The notes under the pieces: model-generated | The model's database searches: none | Told to the model about the DNA's origin: nothing | Seen by the model: only the letters and a program-made list of their open reading frames with translations | In this document: in pieces, positions 1 through 9,451 of the stretch | Layout of the letters: the number at the start of each line of letters is the position of its first letter | Numbering within the stretch: position 1 is the first letter of the stretch | Origin: Geothrix oryzisoli | GTDB taxonomy: Bacteria; Acidobacteriota; Holophagae; Holophagales; Holophagaceae | Direction of reading: 5' to 3' | DNA: 64,000 nucleotides | Assembly: GCF_022808865.1 (NCBI RefSeq) | Contig: NZ_JAKZLB010000003.1 | Span: 67,875 to 131,874 of the forward strand | Translations under genes and position numbers: made by a program

Positions 1-305
1 ACACCCACCTTACCTTTTTTTTGGGCCGGCCGGGGGGGGTGCCCCCGTGTCGGGGGGGGGGGGGGGGGGGGGGGGCCCCCCCCCCCACCCCACCCCTTGG
101 ATTCCGGCCATGGAACTGGAGTCTCTACCCGGGGTAACGAGTACTGGACAAGGGTCGGATGGGGCCGGAGAATGATCGCCACCCCACCCCCCCCAACCGC
201 CTTTCCCAGCCTGACGGACCTGCGTGGAGATCCAGGCCTCCACTGCCATCCACACGCTCCTCCGCCGCTTCCCGCTTTCCTCTCACCAACTGGCCCGGAG
301 CCGAC
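1..305. other. non-coding stretch upstream of acs
   Basis: No convincing gene is seen in these 305 bases. They hold an extreme G/C homopolymer tract (40-86, entered separately) and then an ordinary high-GC leader up to the acs start. The frames open here are low-complexity proline/glycine translations of the homopolymers. I could not pick out a convincing -35/-10 pair for acs. Confidence 0.6.
40..100. repeat. G24-C11 homopolymer tract
   Basis: A run of 24 G (52-75) is followed directly by 11 C (76-86) and then C-rich sequence. An earlier G8 run lies close by. The G and C runs can pair as a hairpin, and the G run could form a quadruplex. Such a tract could be a phase-variable or slippage site, but a sequencing or assembly artefact is at least as likely, because homopolymers this long are rare in bacteria. 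Confidence 0.85.
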
Positions 306-2258
306 ATGTCCGAAGACCTCTATCCCGTGAAGCCGCACATCCGTGAGCGGGCCCACATCAAGACCATGGAGGAGTACCAGCGCCTGTACCGCCTGTCCCT
401 CGACAACCCGGAGTGGTTCTGGGGCGAGCAGGCCAAGTCCCTCACCTGGTTCCATCCCTGGCAGTCCGTCTTCGACGCCGACTACAAGGAAGTGGACTTC
501 TCCTGGTTCTCGGGCGGGCGGCTGAATGCCTGCTTCAACTGTGTGGACCGGCACCTGCCGCACCTGGGGGACAAGACCGCCCTCATCTGGGCCCAGGACG
601 AGCCCGGCGTCTACACCCACATCACCTATCGCGACCTCAAGCACCACGTGGCGCGGGTGGCCAATGTCCTGCTGCACAACGGCGTGCAGAAGGGCGACCG
701 GGTCTGCATCTACCTGACGATGATTCCCGAGCTGGTCTACACCATGCTGGCCTGCGCCCGCATCGGGGCCGTGCACTCCGTGGTCTTCGGCGGATTCTCC
801 GCGGAATCCCTGCGCGATCGCATCGTGGATGCCCACTGCAAGGTGGTGATCACGGCCAACGAAGGCATGCGCGGCGGCAAGCGCGTTCCGCTCAAGCGCA
901 CCGTGGACCGGGCCATCGAGGGCATGTCCCTGGTGGAGACGGTGCTCGTGGCCCGCCGGACCGATGGCGAAGTGCCCATGCAGCCCGGCCGGGACCTCTG
1001 GCTGGATGACGAGACCGCCAAGCAGCGCTCCACCTGCACCAACGAGTGGATGGGCGCGGAGGACCCCCTCTTCATCCTCTACACCTCGGGCAGCACGGGG
1101 AAGCCCAAGGGCCTCATGCACACGACGGGCGGCTATCTCACCTATGCCGCGTTCACCCACAAGCTGGTCTTCGACTACCATCCGGACGACATCTACTTCT
1201 GTGCTGCGGACGTGGGTTGGGTCACGGGCCACAGCTACATCGTCTACGGTCCCCTGGCCAACGGCGCCACCTCGGTGATTTTCGAATCCACGCCGCTCTA
1301 CCCCGATGCCGGCCGCTACTGGCAGATCGTGGACGACCTGGGCGTGAACATCCTCTACACGGCACCCACGGCCCTGCGCGCGCTGGCTCAGGCCGGAGAC
1401 GACTGGATCAAGAAGTACAGCCGCAAGTCGCTCCGCATCCTCGGCACCGTGGGCGAGCCCATCAACCCCGAAGTCTGGCGCTGGTACCACGATGTGGTGG
1501 GCGAAGGGCGCTGCACGGTGGTGGACACCTGGTGGCAGACCGAAACCGGCGGCATCCTCATCACGCCCCTGCCCGGCGTGACGCCCACCAAGCCCGGGTC
1601 GGCCACCCTGCCGTTCTTCGGGGTGAAGCCCGTGATCGTGGACCCCGCCACCGGCGTTCCGCTGGAGGGCAACGATGTGTCCGGCGCCCTGTGCCTCGGG
1701 GCTCCCTGGCCGGGCCAGGCCCGCACGGTCCACGGCGACCACAAGCGCTTCCGGGACACCTACTTCACCCAGTACCCGGGCTACTACTTCACGGGGGATG
1801 GAGCCCGGCGGGACGAGGACGGCTACTACTGGATCACCGGCCGCATCGATGACGTGATCAACGTCTCTGGCCACCGCCTGGGCACCGCCGAGGTGGAGAG
1901 CGCCCTGGTGGCCCACGAGGCCGTGGCCGAGGCCGCCGTGGTCGGCTACCCGCATCCCATCAAGGGGCAGGGCATCTACTGCTACGTGCTGCTCAACAAC
2001 GGCTACGCGGAACAGGGGAACCAGCAGCTCATCGGCGCCCTCAAGGAGCAGGTGCGGCAGGTCATCGGCGCCTTCGCGGCCCCGGATGTCATCCACATCT
2101 CCTCGGGCCTGCCCAAAACGCGCAGCGGCAAGATCATGCGGCGCATCCTGCGGAAGATCGCCTCGGCCGAGTACGACGGCATGGGCGACACCTCCACGCT
2201 GGCCGAACCGGATGTGGTCAACCGGCTGATCGAAGAGCACCAGAAGAACAACGCCTGA
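306..2258 (+). CDS. acs: acetyl-CoA synthetase (AMP-forming)
   Basis: Predicted to activate acetate to acetyl-CoA through an acetyl-AMP intermediate in the cytoplasm. The 650-residue length is normal for Acs. The ATP-binding signature [11 protein letters not shown] is present, along with the WWQTETGG and YYFTGDGA motifs. The C-terminal [15 protein letters not shown] segment holds the lysine that is acetylated in regulated Acs enzymes. The ATG at 306 was chosen because the family N-terminus (SEDLYPV...) begins there; the 49 extra upstream codons are low-complexity. The stop codon is followed at once by the dispersed two-hairpin element. The gene stands alone on the plus strand and converges on the purine nucleoside phosphorylase gene. 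Confidence 0.97.
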   Translation: MSEDLYPVKPHIRERAHIKTMEEYQRLYRLSLDNPEWFWGEQAKSLTWFHPWQSVFDADYKEVDFSWFSGGRLNACFNCVDRHLPHLGDKTALIWAQDEPGVYTHITYRDLKHHVARVANVLLHNGVQKGDRVCIYLTMIPELVYTMLACARIGAVHSVVFGGFSAESLRDRIVDAHCKVVITANEGMRGGKRVPLKRTVDRAIEGMSLVETVLVARRTDGEVPMQPGRDLWLDDETAKQRSTCTNEWMGAEDPLFILYTSGSTGKPKGLMHTTGGYLTYAAFTHKLVFDYHPDDIYFCAADVGWVTGHSYIVYGPLANGATSVIFESTPLYPDAGRYWQIVDDLGVNILYTAPTALRALAQAGDDWIKKYSRKSLRILGTVGEPINPEVWRWYHDVVGEGRCTVVDTWWQTETGGILITPLPGVTPTKPGSATLPFFGVKPVIVDPATGVPLEGNDVSGALCLGAPWPGQARTVHGDHKRFRDTYFTQYPGYYFTGDGARRDEDGYYWITGRIDDVINVSGHRLGTAEVESALVAHEAVAEAAVVGYPHPIKGQGIYCYVLLNNGYAEQGNQQLIGALKEQVRQVIGAFAAPDVIHISSGLPKTRSGKIMRRILRKIASAEYDGMGDTSTLAEPDVVNRLIEEHQKNNA

Positions 2259-2301
2259 TGTTCTCCGGGGATCTGCGCTGCGCGCGCACCCCCGGACCCC
2301 C
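2259..2301 (+). repeat. post-stop element, copy 1 (after acs), first hairpin
   Basis: The element starts at the acs stop codon (TGATGTTCTCCGGGG). TCCGGGG (2264-2270) pairs with CCCCGGA (2290-2296) around a GCGCTGCGCGC core. The same block occurs after rplU, rpmA, serA, gspF and the beta-barrel gene ending at 62957, always in gene-sense orientation. A perfect terminator-like hairpin follows at 2302-2334. Confidence 0.8.
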
Positions 2302-2334
2302 AAGCAGAAGCCCGGCAAAGCCGGGCTTCTGCTT
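2302..2334 (+). terminator. 15-bp perfect hairpin after acs
   Basis: The arms at 2302-2316 and 2320-2334 are perfectly complementary over 15 bp with an AAA loop. The core is GCCCGGC/GCCGGGC. No clear T-tract follows. It is the second part of the post-stop element and sits between convergent genes, so it may serve acs, and possibly the facing gene too. Confidence 0.75.
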
Positions 2335-2360
2335 GCTCAAGGGCGGGGTTCCAGAGGGGC

Positions 2361-3176
2361 CTACAGCGGCAGGCCGCGGACGAAGGCCCGCACCAGGGCT
2401 TCGAAGCGGCCTGCCGCGGCGGCGCCGGCCTCGAGCACTTCCTGGTGGGTGAGCGCCTGGGGCAGGATGCCGGCGGCCATGTTGCACAGGCAGGAGATCC
2501 CGGCGACGCGCAGGCCCTCGTGCCGGGCGACGATGGCTTCGGGCACGGTGCTCATTCCGACGGCGTCGGCCCCCAGGACGCGGAAGGCCCGGATCTCCGC
2601 CGGGGTCTCGTAGCTCGGGCCCGTCAGCCCCAGGTAGACGCCCTCGCGAAGGGTCTGGCCCAGGCGCTGGGCACAGGCCTGGAGGTGGTTCCGGAGGGCC
2701 GGGTCGTAGACGGCGGTCATGTCGGGGAACCGGGGGCCGGGCTCGACGTTGGGGCCGATGAGGGGGTTGGTGCCGAACAGGTTGATGTGGTCGGTGAGGG
2801 CCATGAGCTCACCCACCCCGAAGGCGGGGTTGAGGGCGCCGGCGGCGTTGGTGAGCAGCACGGCCTTCGCGCCCAGCCGCCCATAGAGGCGCATGGGGGT
2901 GACGACGAGGGGCATGGGATGACCCTCGTAGAAGTGGAAGCGTCCGGCCTGGAGGACCACCTTGCGGCCTTCGAACGTGCAGAAGACCAGCTTGCCGCCA
3001 TGGCCCGCCACGGTGGGGGCGGGGAATCCCGGCAGGTCCGTGAAGGGGATGGCCACACCGGCCTTCGCCTCCGGGCTTTCGGCCAGGGCCCCGAGGCCGG
3101 AGCCCAGGACGATGGCGAGATCCGGGGCGAAGGGGGCCTTGGCCCGCAGGACCTGGAGGGGGGCGGAGGCGGTCAT
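2361..3176 (-). CDS. punA: purine nucleoside phosphorylase
   Basis: Predicted to phosphorolyse inosine/guanosine-type nucleosides to base and ribose-1-phosphate for purine salvage. The 271 residues fit the trimeric class I family. The phosphate-binding GSGLG is at about residue 26. GRFHFYEGH, LLTNAAGA, the base-site segment GPSYETPAEIR, GADAVGMSTVPE and CLCNMAAG follow in the usual order. The ATG at 3176 has AGGAG six bases upstream. The gene lies 23 bp downstream of the lipoprotein gene on the same strand, with no evident functional link. Confidence 0.95.
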   Translation of the reverse strand: MTASAPLQVLRAKAPFAPDLAIVLGSGLGALAESPEAKAGVAIPFTDLPGFPAPTVAGHGGKLVFCTFEGRKVVLQAGRFHFYEGHPMPLVVTPMRLYGRLGAKAVLLTNAAGALNPAFGVGELMALTDHINLFGTNPLIGPNVEPGPRFPDMTAVYDPALRNHLQACAQRLGQTLREGVYLGLTGPSYETPAEIRAFRVLGADAVGMSTVPEAIVARHEGLRVAGISCLCNMAAGILPQALTHQEVLEAGAAAAGRFEALVRAFVRGLPL

Positions 3177-3199
3177 GGCGGCTCCTGGAGCGGACGGGA

Positions 3200-5131
3200 C
3201 TAGAGGCTGGGGGTGAAGCTCACCGTCACGACGACATCCGGCTGGACGGTGCTCGGGCTGTTCAGGCGCACCCGGACCGGCTGATAGATCGGGGGCGTCG
3301 TGGTCACCGAGACGACCGTGGCTGGGGTGGATCCGCCGCTGCCGGTGAAGGCGAAGCTCCGGTTGAGGAAGGGCAGATCCAGGTCGAGCTCGACGCCGGC
3401 CGCCAGGGCGGGCGTGATGGAGACGCCGATCACGTAGCGCTTGTCGACGCTCAGGCCGAAGCCGCTGTAGAAGACCTCCCCTTCGGAGAGGTTCGGATAG
3501 CTGCCCCGCACCTGGACGGCCTTGGCCATGCTGAGGGTGAAGGGGGCCAGCGGAGTCGTGGTGGCATTGGGATCCAGGCCCCAGTCGGAGACGAAGGAGG
3601 CGTAGGTCCCGGTGGTGGGCCGGGGCCAGGGCAGGCCGAAAGGCGCGGTGAGGTTGGTCAGGACCGAATCCGTGAAGATGGTGGAGAGGTCCACCGGCTC
3701 GGTCGAGGTCTTGCCCTCCTTGAGGCGGGCGAGCTGGGAGTAGATGTTGAGGGGCTCCGCATCACGGCTGCCATCCGGGTTGGTCCGGCCCGGGGCCAGG
3801 AAGAACCGGGCGGCAGCCAGACTGTTGATCGTGGACCAGGTCGTCGGGGTGCCAGGGCTCGCGACGCTGTTCGCCTTGAGGACGAGTTCCCAGGCCAGGG
3901 CGCGGAGGGCGGGGGCGGAATAGGGGGTGAGCTGGGTGGTCGCCAGTCCGCTGATGTCCCGGATATCCAGCACGGGGCCCGCCAGGGCGGTGCCCTGGGT
4001 GTCGGCCAGGTAGGGCGACTTCAGGATGTTCGCGGCCATGGCCTCGGCCAGGCCCTCGATCCGCGCCATGTCCGGGCTCAGGTCCGTCAGCGCGGTCGCC
4101 ACAGGGAACAGGGGCGCGAGGGGGACCGAATAGGTCCGTCCGTTGTTGCTCCCGAAGAGGACGTTCCTCGCGATCAGGGGCAGGATCACGCCCTCGTCCC
4201 AGGCATCGTCGTTGGCGGGGCCGCCCTGGAGGGAGCCGAAATAGTGGTAGCCGGAGAGGTTGTCGTCGTAGGCCAGGGGGTAGACCGTGCGGTTGTATTC
4301 CACGAAGGAACCCCGGGTCTCGGAGACGCCCGGGGCGTAATGCAGGTCGAAGGTGGATCCGGGGGTGGCGAGACCGTAGATGCTCTTGAAGCTGTAGATG
4401 GTGTCGCCGATGCCCAGGATGCGGCTGCCGGTCCCGGTGGTCCGGCCGGCCAGGGTGGTCTCAAGGACCGGGTTGCCGGCGTCGGGCGCCACCGAGCTGC
4501 TGAAGAGGTAGCTGGGGTTGACCAGCCACCAGGCATCGGTGAGCCCCACCGTGAAATTGACGACGCTGTCCTTGGCGGGGATGGCGGAGGGGATCGGGTC
4601 TCCCGCGGTCGCCGTGCCATCGGCGGCCTTCCGCATGGCGTAGCGGTAGCGGGTCGCCTGGGTGATGGTGCTGTTGATGCCCGCAGGATCGCCGACGAGG
4701 TTCACCGAGTGCCCCTCACCGCCGTCGAAGCTGCTCATCAGTTCGACCATCAGGGGCTTGTCGCCGGGTACCGTGACGGAGTAGGCGCCGTTGGCATCGG
4801 TGAAGGTGGAACCGCCGGAGAGTACCAGCCAGGAGGTGGTCTTGGTGACGCCGTCGGGGTTGAGCTGGTCATTGCGCTGATAGACGCGGATCATCACGCC
4901 CCGGGCGGGCAGCGACTTGAGGTTCGTCGAGACGGAACCGTCCATCAGCCCCGTGGGCACGCCGTTGGCATCCGTCGCCAGGGGGACGCGGGAGTAGGTG
5001 ACCGTCCCGGTGATGGTGGCGGTGGGGGTGGCGGTGGGACTGGATCCACCCTTCTTGCCTCCGCAGGCCAGCGCCGCAGCGAGAAGCGCAACGGCCCCCA
5101 GGGCCCGGAGGGAAGCTCGGTACAGCGGCAT
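3200..5131 (-). CDS. large exported lipoprotein, function unknown
   Basis: The N-terminus is a lipoprotein signal: Arg, a hydrophobic stretch, then LAAALACGGKKGG, with the Cys as the predicted lipidation site. A Thr/Pro linker follows, then a beta-sandwich-like segment with DANGAYSVTVPG of the carboxypeptidase-regulatory (CarboxypepD_reg) type. The remaining roughly 500 residues have no motif I recognise. The ATG at 5131 was preferred over a GTG two codons upstream because GAGGTG lies just before it. Probably anchored at the cell surface or in the periplasm. Not obviously co-transcribed with a functional partner. Confidence 0.8.
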   Translation of the reverse strand: MPLYRASLRALGAVALLAAALACGGKKGGSSPTATPTATITGTVTYSRVPLATDANGVPTGLMDGSVSTNLKSLPARGVMIRVYQRNDQLNPDGVTKTTSWLVLSGGSTFTDANGAYSVTVPGDKPLMVELMSSFDGGEGHSVNLVGDPAGINSTITQATRYRYAMRKAADGTATAGDPIPSAIPAKDSVVNFTVGLTDAWWLVNPSYLFSSSVAPDAGNPVLETTLAGRTTGTGSRILGIGDTIYSFKSIYGLATPGSTFDLHYAPGVSETRGSFVEYNRTVYPLAYDDNLSGYHYFGSLQGGPANDDAWDEGVILPLIARNVLFGSNNGRTYSVPLAPLFPVATALTDLSPDMARIEGLAEAMAANILKSPYLADTQGTALAGPVLDIRDISGLATTQLTPYSAPALRALAWELVLKANSVASPGTPTTWSTINSLAAARFFLAPGRTNPDGSRDAEPLNIYSQLARLKEGKTSTEPVDLSTIFTDSVLTNLTAPFGLPWPRPTTGTYASFVSDWGLDPNATTTPLAPFTLSMAKAVQVRGSYPNLSEGEVFYSGFGLSVDKRYVIGVSITPALAAGVELDLDLPFLNRSFAFTGSGGSTPATVVSVTTTPPIYQPVRVRLNSPSTVQPDVVVTVSFTPSL

Positions 5132-5249
5132 GACCACCTCAGAACGGCGAAAGGATCAAGTCTAGCATGGCGCCCGCGGCCGATCCCGCGCCGGGACACA
5201 GTGGGACGCTTCCTTCCAGTGCCGCGGGTGGCGCGGAGGTTCAGTCCTC

Positions 5250-6311
5250 CTAGCGCCGTGCGCCAGGGGCCAGCAGGGCGTTCTGGGCCGCGAGTTCGGC
5301 GGAGACCTCTTCCTCGTCGTTGAGGACCGGCAGGGGATTCCGCTGCACGCCGTCGACCTTCAGCTCGAAGTGGAGATGGGGGCCCGTGGCGTTGCCCGTG
5401 CGGCCCACTTCGGCGATCTTCTGGCCGCGGCGGACGATGTCGCCCTCGTGAACCAGGTTCAGCTTGTGGTGGGCATAGAGGGTGGCCACGCCGTTGCCGT
5501 GGTCGACCACCACATAGTTGCCGTACTGCTTGTGCTTCCCGGCCATCACCACCTGTCCGTCCAGGGCCGCGAACACGGCGGTGCCGATGGGGGCGGTGAG
5601 GTCGATGCCGCGGTGGCGGCCCTTGTAGCGGACCCGCTTCTTGCGCTGGTTCTTCACCCGGACAGTCTTGGTGCGCATGCGGGGGCCCCAGGCCGAGCTG
5701 ATGGTCCGGGTCTCCACCGGCCAGAGCAGGTCGAGGTGGCCCGGATCGGCGGGCGCGAAGGTGGGCAGCAGGGCGTTCAGTTCGGCTTCGCTGACCGGGG
5801 GCATGACCGACTGCATCCGGGCCAGGAGCTGGGCGGGCGTGCCCGGGGCGAGGTGGGCTTCGAGGTGGCCGGAGGTGGCCGTGCCACTGGCGGCGGGCAC
5901 CACGGCCCGGACCTGGTAGGGCAGCAGGCGCTCCAGGTGGGGCATGGGGGCCGGAGGCACGACCGCGGGGGTGGGCAGGGCCGCCAGCGCGGGCCTCGGG
6001 GTCACGGGAAGGGCCTGGACGGGGGCGTCCTCCGTTTCCGAAGCCTCGGCCACCGCCCGGGAGGGGCGCACCTTCAGGCGAATGCCGACGGACAGCTTGG
6101 ACAGCTTCCGTCCGGGGTTCAGGGCGGCCAGGTCGGCCAGGCTCATCCCATGGGCCCGGGCGACCGCGCCAGCGGTCTCACCCTTGCGCACGATGTGGAC
6201 GGCACCATCATCGGCGGGCCTGGAAGAGGTCTTCTTGGAGGTCCGTTTCGGAGCGGCCTGGAGGCCGACACTGAGGGACGCGAGAACGAGGGTCAAGACG
6301 GCAATGCGCAT
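5250..6311 (-). CDS. secreted LysM-M23 peptidoglycan endopeptidase
   Basis: 353 residues. The signal peptide is MRIAVLTLVLASLSVGLQA, then a basic linker, a LysM domain (about residues 36-82, IVRKGETAGAVARAHGMSLADLAALNPG), a linker and a C-terminal M23 (LytM) domain. The zinc ligands are visible: HRGID (first His and Asp), LYAHH and GPHLHFEL. The domain should therefore be catalytically competent, unlike the EnvC-like protein at 35858. The ATG at 6311 was chosen over a longer frame because the signal peptide starts there and GGGAG precedes it. Predicted to cut peptide cross-links in the periplasm. Confidence 0.92.
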   Translation of the reverse strand: MRIAVLTLVLASLSVGLQAAPKRTSKKTSSRPADDGAVHIVRKGETAGAVARAHGMSLADLAALNPGRKLSKLSVGIRLKVRPSRAVAEASETEDAPVQALPVTPRPALAALPTPAVVPPAPMPHLERLLPYQVRAVVPAASGTATSGHLEAHLAPGTPAQLLARMQSVMPPVSEAELNALLPTFAPADPGHLDLLWPVETRTISSAWGPRMRTKTVRVKNQRKKRVRYKGRHRGIDLTAPIGTAVFAALDGQVVMAGKHKQYGNYVVVDHGNGVATLYAHHKLNLVHEGDIVRRGQKIAEVGRTGNATGPHLHFELKVDGVQRNPLPVLNDEEEVSAELAAQNALLAPGARR

Positions 6312-6433
6312 GGGGTGAACTCCCGGCTGGAACGGAAAAGCCTGCTTCGCTAGGCCTCCTTGAGGGGGTCGTGACCCCGGTCGCTGATGAGATAGGAACA
6401 GTCCAGTTCCCATCCTACCGGGGTCCTGGAACC

Positions 6434-6445
6434 TTGCATATGCAA
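6434..6445. promoter_or_regulatory. 12-bp perfect palindrome upstream of the M23 gene
   Basis: TTGCATATGCAA lies 123 bp upstream of the M23 start and 26 bp beyond the moaC stop. It is a possible operator. It resembles the ATGCA/TGCAT half sites between argD and argR, but its half sites abut, so I do not call it an ARG box. Confidence 0.3.
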
Positions 6446-6470
6446 ATGTTTTCCAACTGGGATGCCGTGC

Positions 6471-6971
6471 TCAGGGCTCCCAGGGGCACCCGGCCCAGGG
6501 CAGGGTCACCGTGCCCCGGCGGCCGCCTTCCTTGCGGAGAAGCCGGGCGGGGCCGATGGCCATGCCGTGGCTCACGGCCTTGAGCATGTCGTAGAGGACC
6601 AGAAGCCCCACGGTCACCCCGGCCAGGGCCTCCATCTCGATGCCCGTGCGCCCTTCGCAGCTGACCTGGACCCGGAGCCAGGCCCGGCGGGCGGCGGGAT
6701 CCCAGTGGTGGACCACATCCACGGCCTCGATGGCCAGGGGGTGGGCCAGGGGGATCAGATCCGAGGCCCGCTTGACTCCGCCCACAGCCCCCAGGCGGGC
6801 CACGGACCAGGGATCGCCCTTGGGGCCGCCACCCTTCGACAGGGCCTCGGCGGCGGGGGCGTCCAGTTCCAGGTAGCCGGCGGCCACCGCCAGGCGCCGG
6901 GTCACCGCCTTGGCCGAGACATCGACCATCTTGGGGCGGCCTTCGGGATCGAGGTGCGTCAGTTCCGCCAT
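6471..6971 (-). CDS. moaC: cyclic pyranopterin monophosphate synthase MoaC
   Basis: Molybdenum cofactor biosynthesis, second step: turns the MoaA product into cyclic pyranopterin monophosphate. The 166 residues are normal for MoaC. Family segments are all present: LDPEGRPKMVDVSAK, KRASDLIPLAHPLAIEAV (active-site His), VSCEGRTGIEMEALAGV, LYDMLKAVSHGM. The gene starts 2 bp after the stop of the HAD phosphatase gene, so the two are translationally close. No other moa gene is in the window. Confidence 0.95.
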   Translation of the reverse strand: MAELTHLDPEGRPKMVDVSAKAVTRRLAVAAGYLELDAPAAEALSKGGGPKGDPWSVARLGAVGGVKRASDLIPLAHPLAIEAVDVVHHWDPAARRAWLRVQVSCEGRTGIEMEALAGVTVGLLVLYDMLKAVSHGMAIGPARLLRKEGGRRGTVTLPWAGCPWEP

Positions 6972-6973
6972 CG

Positions 6974-7627
6974 TCAGCCCTCCACCCAGGCCAGCAGGAT
7001 GTCCCTGAGCGCCGCGGTGTCCGGGGCATAGGCCCGGGGGCCGCAGGCCGCCAGGGCCTCCTGGGGATAGAAGCCGTGGCCCACGGCCAGGCTGGGCACG
7101 CCGGCGGCCTGGGCCATGTCCAGATCGAAGGGGGTGTCCCCCACCATGAGGATCTCCTCGGGGGCGAGGCCGGTGCGGGCCTGCATCAGCTCCAGGGTCT
7201 CCGGGTGGGGCTTGCCGTGGGTGACGTCATCGGGGGTGATGATGGGATCGAAGAAGGTCTCCCACCCGAACTGGGCCATCTGCCGCAGGAGGGGAACCGT
7301 CCGCTTGGAGGTGGCCACGCCCATGCGCTGGCCCCGGGCGCGGAGTTCTCCCAGAAGCTCGGGGATGCCGGCGAAGGGCTTCATCAGGTACTCGTGCTCG
7401 GCATGGCCGAAGCTGCGGTAGGCCTTCAGGACCGTATCGAGGTCCAGACCCAGCGGGTCGAAGGTGTTCCGGATGCCCGCGTTCACGGGCAGGCCCACAT
7501 ACTTGAGCCACTCGGCCATGACGGAGCGGGGCTGGCCCAGGGCGTCCAGGGTGTGGGCCATGCCGGCCTCGATGAGGGGGCGGCTGTCCACCAGCGTGCC
7601 GTCGAAGTCCCAGGCGATGAGTTTCAA
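6974..7627 (-). CDS. HAD-superfamily phosphatase (Gph/PpaX-like)
   Basis: 217 residues with HAD motif I DFDGTLVD at the N-terminus, motif II ATSK, the motif III lysine in HGKPHPE and motif IV MVGDTPFDLDMA. The helical cap between motifs I and II is typical of phosphoglycolate phosphatase and PpaX-type enzymes. The start is TTG at 7627, supported by GGGAGG five bases upstream. It lies between serA and moaC. A phosphoserine phosphatase role beside serA is possible but not shown by the sequence. Confidence 0.88.
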   Translation of the reverse strand: MKLIAWDFDGTLVDSRPLIEAGMAHTLDALGQPRSVMAEWLKYVGLPVNAGIRNTFDPLGLDLDTVLKAYRSFGHAEHEYLMKPFAGIPELLGELRARGQRMGVATSKRTVPLLRQMAQFGWETFFDPIITPDDVTHGKPHPETLELMQARTGLAPEEILMVGDTPFDLDMAQAAGVPSLAVGHGFYPQEALAACGPRAYAPDTAALRDILLAWVEG

Positions 7628-7662
7628 AGAGGCCTCCCGGCCTCCATGATGGCAGACCGCGC

Positions 7663-7748
7663 GGTCGGGCTTCGCCCCGCCGGGCGGTGGGGGGCTCCGG
7701 GGGGGACTTGGCGAGCGCCAGCGAGCAGGCGGTTCTCCCCGGACAGCA
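7663..7748 (-). repeat. post-stop element, copy 2 (after serA)
   Basis: In serA sense the sequence runs from the stop TGATGCTGTCCGGGG to a CCCCCCGGAG arm, then a GCCCGGC-type hairpin. The central part (GCTCGCTGGCGCTCGC) differs from the GCGCTGCGCGC core of the other copies, so this is a diverged member. Confidence 0.65.
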
Positions 7749-9344
7749 TCAGGCCGACGGCAGGTGGAGCGCCTGGATGAAGGTGGCCTCCGTGGCCCGC
7801 TGGAGCTCCGCGACCACCGGCAGCGGAACCGGGCTGTCCACGGAGAGGACCACCATGGCCTCGCCCTTCCGTTCCCGGCGGCCCAGGTTCATGAAGGCGA
7901 TGTTGATGTCGCGCTGGCCGAGCACGGTGCCGATCTTGCCGATCATGCCGGGGCGGTCCATGTAGCTCAGCAGGAGCATGTGCTCCTCGGGCATGAAGTC
8001 CATGGCGTAGTCCCGCAGGCGGACAATCCGGGGCGTCCCTTCGAAGAGTGTGCCGGAGAGGACCCGGGTCTGGCCGCCGCCCTCCAGCATGAGGGTCACC
8101 AGGTTGGAGAAGGGGCCGCCTTCCGTGGACTTGCGCTCCTCCACCACCAGGCCCATGCGCTCGGCCACCAGGCCGGCGTTGACCATGTTCACGGGCTGGT
8201 CCGTGGCCCGGTCCAGCAGGGCGGCCAGGCCGCTCACGGTCAGGGGCGAGCAGTCGTGATGGGCGATGGCGCCGGCGAAGCCGAAGGTGACCCGATCCAG
8301 GCTGCCCTTCATGAGCTGGAGGCCGAATTCGCTGAGGACGGCCATGAGCTTGAAGTAGGGCCGCATCTGGTCCATGACCGCCGGATCGAAGCGGGGTAGG
8401 TTCACCGCGTTCTCCAGGGGGACCCGGTCCAGGTAGCTGAGGATCTCCCGGGACACGTCGATGGCCACGTTGACCTGAGCCTCCTGGGTGTTGGCCCCCA
8501 GGTGGGGCGTGACCACCACCCGCTCATGCTCGATGATCTGCCTGAGGGTCTCGGACTTGGGGGGCTCCTCGGACCAGACGTCCACCGCCGCGAGGCTCAC
8601 CTTGCCGGATTGCAGGGCCGCCAGCAGGGCGGGCTCATCCAGGATGCCGCCCCGGGCCACGTTGAGCAGGATGACGCCCTCCTTCATGAGAGCCAGCTGG
8701 TCCGGGCCGATCATGCCGCGGGTCTCGTCGTTCAGGGGCGTGTGCACGGTGAGGATGTCGCAGGAACGGCAGAGCTCGTCGAGATCCACCAGGCGCACGC
8801 CCAGGTCCTGGGCGCGCTTGGCGCTCACGTAGGGGTCGCAGCCCAGCACCTCGCACTCGAAGGCCTTCAGCCGCATGGCCACTCGGCCCCCGACCTTGCC
8901 CAGACCGATGACGCCGGCCACCTTCCCCTTCAGCTCCACGCCCGTGAACTTCGCCCGCTTCCACTCGCCGGCCTTGAGGCTGGCGTTGGCGGCGGGCACG
9001 TGCCGGCAGGCGGACAGCAGCAGGGCCATGGTGTGCTCCGCCGCGCTGTTGGTGTTGCCGAAGGGCGCGTTCACCACGATGACGCCCTTGGAGCTGGCGT
9101 AGTCCACGTCCACGTTGTCGATGCCGACGCCCGCCCGCGCCACGATCTTCAGGTTGGTCGCCGCATCCAGCAGGGCCTTGTCCACCGTGGTGCCGCTGCG
9201 GGTGATGATGGCGTCGTACTCGCCGATGCAGGCGTGCAGGGCCTCCCTCGTCAGGCCGAGGCGGACATCCAGGGTGATGCGCGGGTCGCGCTGGAGCAGG
9301 GCTAGGCCTTCGCCAGTCACCTCGTCGGTCACGATGATCTTCAT
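7749..9344 (-). CDS. serA: D-3-phosphoglycerate dehydrogenase
   Basis: First step of serine synthesis: oxidises 3-phosphoglycerate with NAD+. The 531-residue length matches the long type I enzyme: substrate domain, Rossmann NAD-binding domain (GVIGLGKVGGRVAMRLKAF, about residues 142-160), an intervening regulatory domain and a C-terminal ACT domain (LLSYMDRPGMIGKIGTVLG onward). Catalytic Arg (ARGGILDE) and His (TPHLGANT) are visible. The ACT domain suggests feedback control by serine. The gene is downstream of the dicarboxylate symporter gene (107 bp gap) and is followed by the post-stop element. Confidence 0.97.
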   Translation of the reverse strand: MKIIVTDEVTGEGLALLQRDPRITLDVRLGLTREALHACIGEYDAIITRSGTTVDKALLDAATNLKIVARAGVGIDNVDVDYASSKGVIVVNAPFGNTNSAAEHTMALLLSACRHVPAANASLKAGEWKRAKFTGVELKGKVAGVIGLGKVGGRVAMRLKAFECEVLGCDPYVSAKRAQDLGVRLVDLDELCRSCDILTVHTPLNDETRGMIGPDQLALMKEGVILLNVARGGILDEPALLAALQSGKVSLAAVDVWSEEPPKSETLRQIIEHERVVVTPHLGANTQEAQVNVAIDVSREILSYLDRVPLENAVNLPRFDPAVMDQMRPYFKLMAVLSEFGLQLMKGSLDRVTFGFAGAIAHHDCSPLTVSGLAALLDRATDQPVNMVNAGLVAERMGLVVEERKSTEGGPFSNLVTLMLEGGGQTRVLSGTLFEGTPRIVRLRDYAMDFMPEEHMLLLSYMDRPGMIGKIGTVLGQRDINIAFMNLGRRERKGEAMVVLSVDSPVPLPVVAELQRATEATFIQALHLPSA

Positions 9345-9451
9345 GGAGCCCCCGGTCGGATCCTGATGCAGCGCCGCATTGGGAATCCACCAGGGTACCG
9401 GCGAAAGGCTTTCAAGACAAGGATTCCGCGCCTACTCCCGGTAGAGGCTGA

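Noticed and set aside
159-305. N-terminal extension of acetyl-CoA synthetase
   Set aside because: The 49 extra codons translate a low-complexity Pro/Arg stretch, and the family N-terminus starts at 306.
6434-6445. ARG box upstream of the M23 peptidase gene
   Set aside because: The half sites abut without spacer, there is no second site, and the gene has no link to arginine.
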